A program made the position numbers and the translations under genes. A stretch of DNA of 64,000 bases from assembly GCF_003119115.1 (NCBI RefSeq), contig NZ_CP022364.1, positions 2,866,001 to 2,930,000 of the forward strand, in the 5' to 3' direction. The first letter of the stretch is position 1; each line of letters opens with the position of its first letter. Source of the stretch: Azospirillum sp. TSH58. GTDB taxonomy: Bacteria > Pseudomonadota > Alphaproteobacteria > Azospirillales > Azospirillaceae. A model generated the notes under the pieces. It saw only the letters and a program-made list of their open reading frames with translations. It did no database searches and was not told where the DNA came from. Positions 63,436 to 64,000 of this stretch are shown one piece after another.

Positions 63436-63885
63436 TCAGCCGGCCTTGCGGCGCGTCTGGCGACCGGAGCTGCGGCCGAGGCCGATGCGCTTCGCGAACT
63501 CGGAACGCTGCGCCGCGTAGTTCGGCGCGACCATCGGATAATCGGGCGGCAGGCTCCAGCGCGCCCGGTATTCGTCCGGCGACATGTTGTAGGTGGAGCG
63601 AAGATGGCGCTTCAGCATCTTCAGCTTTTTGCCGTCCTCCAGGCACACGATGTATTCGGGCGTCACCGACTTGCGGATCGGCACGGCGGGCTTCAGGGGC
63701 TCCGAAGGAATCTCTCGGGGCTGCGTGTTCAGCCCGGTCAGCGACGAGTAGACCGTGTTGATCACCTCGGGAATCTGCTGCGCCGGCAGAACGTTCTTGC
63801 TGACATATGCGGAGACGATGTCCGCGGTCATCCGCAGAAGCTCGTTATCGGGCACATCGGCGCGAAGCTGGTCACTCATTGCCAT
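63436..63885 (-). CDS. mucR: MucR/Ros family transcriptional regulator
   Basis: The 149-aa protein belongs to the Ros/MucR group that represses or activates exopolysaccharide, motility and cell-cycle genes in alphaproteobacteria. The zinc-finger region is CLEDGKKLKMLKRHLRSTYN (residues 81-100); C81, D84 and H94 keep metal-ligand positions, but the second Cys is Asp and the position 4 after H94 is Thr98 rather than His. Other family marks are MSPDEYRARWSLPPDYPMVAPNYAAQRSEFAKRIGLG. The ATG at 63885 has AGGA upstream. A terminator and CGACAGGG repeats follow the stop. Confidence 0.93.
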   Translation of the reverse strand: MAMSDQLRADVPDNELLRMTADIVSAYVSKNVLPAQQIPEVINTVYSSLTGLNTQPREIPSEPLKPAVPIRKSVTPEYIVCLEDGKKLKMLKRHLRSTYNMSPDEYRARWSLPPDYPMVAPNYAAQRSEFAKRIGLGRSSGRQTRRKAG

Positions 63886-64000
63886 TAGTCCTGATTTTTC
63901 ATTTTGTCCCTAGCAACCAAGTTGCACAGCGTGATTTGGGTGTCAATATAATTTCGAAAGCAGCGAATTAAGTTATTTGCGATCTGCATGAAGTTACAAG
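63886..64000. other. AT-rich upstream region of mucR
   Basis: These 115 bases are AT-rich (AAGTTATTTGCGATC, TGTCAATATAATTTCG) and probably contain the mucR promoter and perhaps its own autorepression site, as MucR-type proteins bind AT-rich DNA. The window ends inside this region. Confidence 0.4.

Overview
The window is a GC-rich alphaproteobacterial chromosome segment and looks most like the Rhodospirillales, probably Azospirillum. This placement is an inference from gene content and codon style: a MucR/Ros-type regulator, SdhE next to Mfd, a GH17-GT2 glucan synthase, a class II DAHP synthase, DUF502 and DUF6898 proteins, and dense small gene families. There is no replication origin, rRNA, CRISPR array, integrase, transposase or complete insertion sequence. 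Most of the window is ordinary core genome with tightly packed genes.

Layout. 1-840: two identical tRNA-Val(CAC) genes and a 54-residue membrane peptide. 1-10 kb: panC, a succinate-semialdehyde-type dehydrogenase ending at a strong terminator, a FliL-like protein, class II DAHP synthase, an AmpG-like transporter, manganese catalase, glutathione reductase and a second FliL-like protein. 10-16 kb: nicotinate phosphoribosyltransferase, a [2Fe-2S] ferredoxin, EgtB, an unknown gene and an enoyl-CoA hydratase. 15.7-24 kb: sdhE-mfd-(HEAT+ACT protein), then an AI-2E-family transporter, a PRC-barrel lipoprotein, ArfB and a DsbA-like oxidoreductase. 24-29.6 kb: small envelope proteins, a PHB-depolymerase-like esterase and the overlapping cobU-cobO-cobQ operon. 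29.9-34.6 kb: recG, then a strikingly AT-rich stretch with a 52-codon RTX (calcium-binding repeat) fragment and an orphan 323-aa gene, then a DUF502 gene. 34.7-39.7 kb: a type III polyketide synthase/isoprenylcysteine-methyltransferase-like pair, two Crp/Fnr regulators and a stand-alone receiver. 39.7-44.3 kb: the GH17-GT2 glucan synthase, a HIT protein, CsbD plus a coupled small protein, and an OsmC protein. 44.3-53.6 kb: typA, tamA-tamB and a rhomboid protease. 53.7-64 kb: mtnP, psuG, a ligase-associated exonuclease with an ATP-dependent DNA ligase, GNAT and DUF488 genes, a third FliL-like protein, a DUF892 ferritin-like protein, DUF6898, a small secreted protein and mucR.

How the genes work together. 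Several genes fit oxidative and general stress defence (Mn catalase, glutathione reductase, EgtB, OsmC, CsbD, DUF892). Others maintain the envelope (TamA/TamB, AmpG-like, glucan synthase, lipoproteins) or repair DNA and couple repair to transcription (Mfd, RecG, ligase/exonuclease). Cofactor supply is represented by panC, pncB and cobUOQ.

The least ordinary parts are the AT-rich insertion at about 32.0-33.85 kb, the HEAT-ACT fusion behind mfd, the type III PKS operon, a minus-strand terminator hairpin inside the typA leader, and a recurring habit of exact or near-exact 11-15-bp tandem duplications in short intergenic gaps (eight or more loci). I could not run homology, folding or codon-usage programs. 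Family calls rest on motifs visible in the translations, and start codons were chosen from Shine-Dalgarno spacing and known N-termini.
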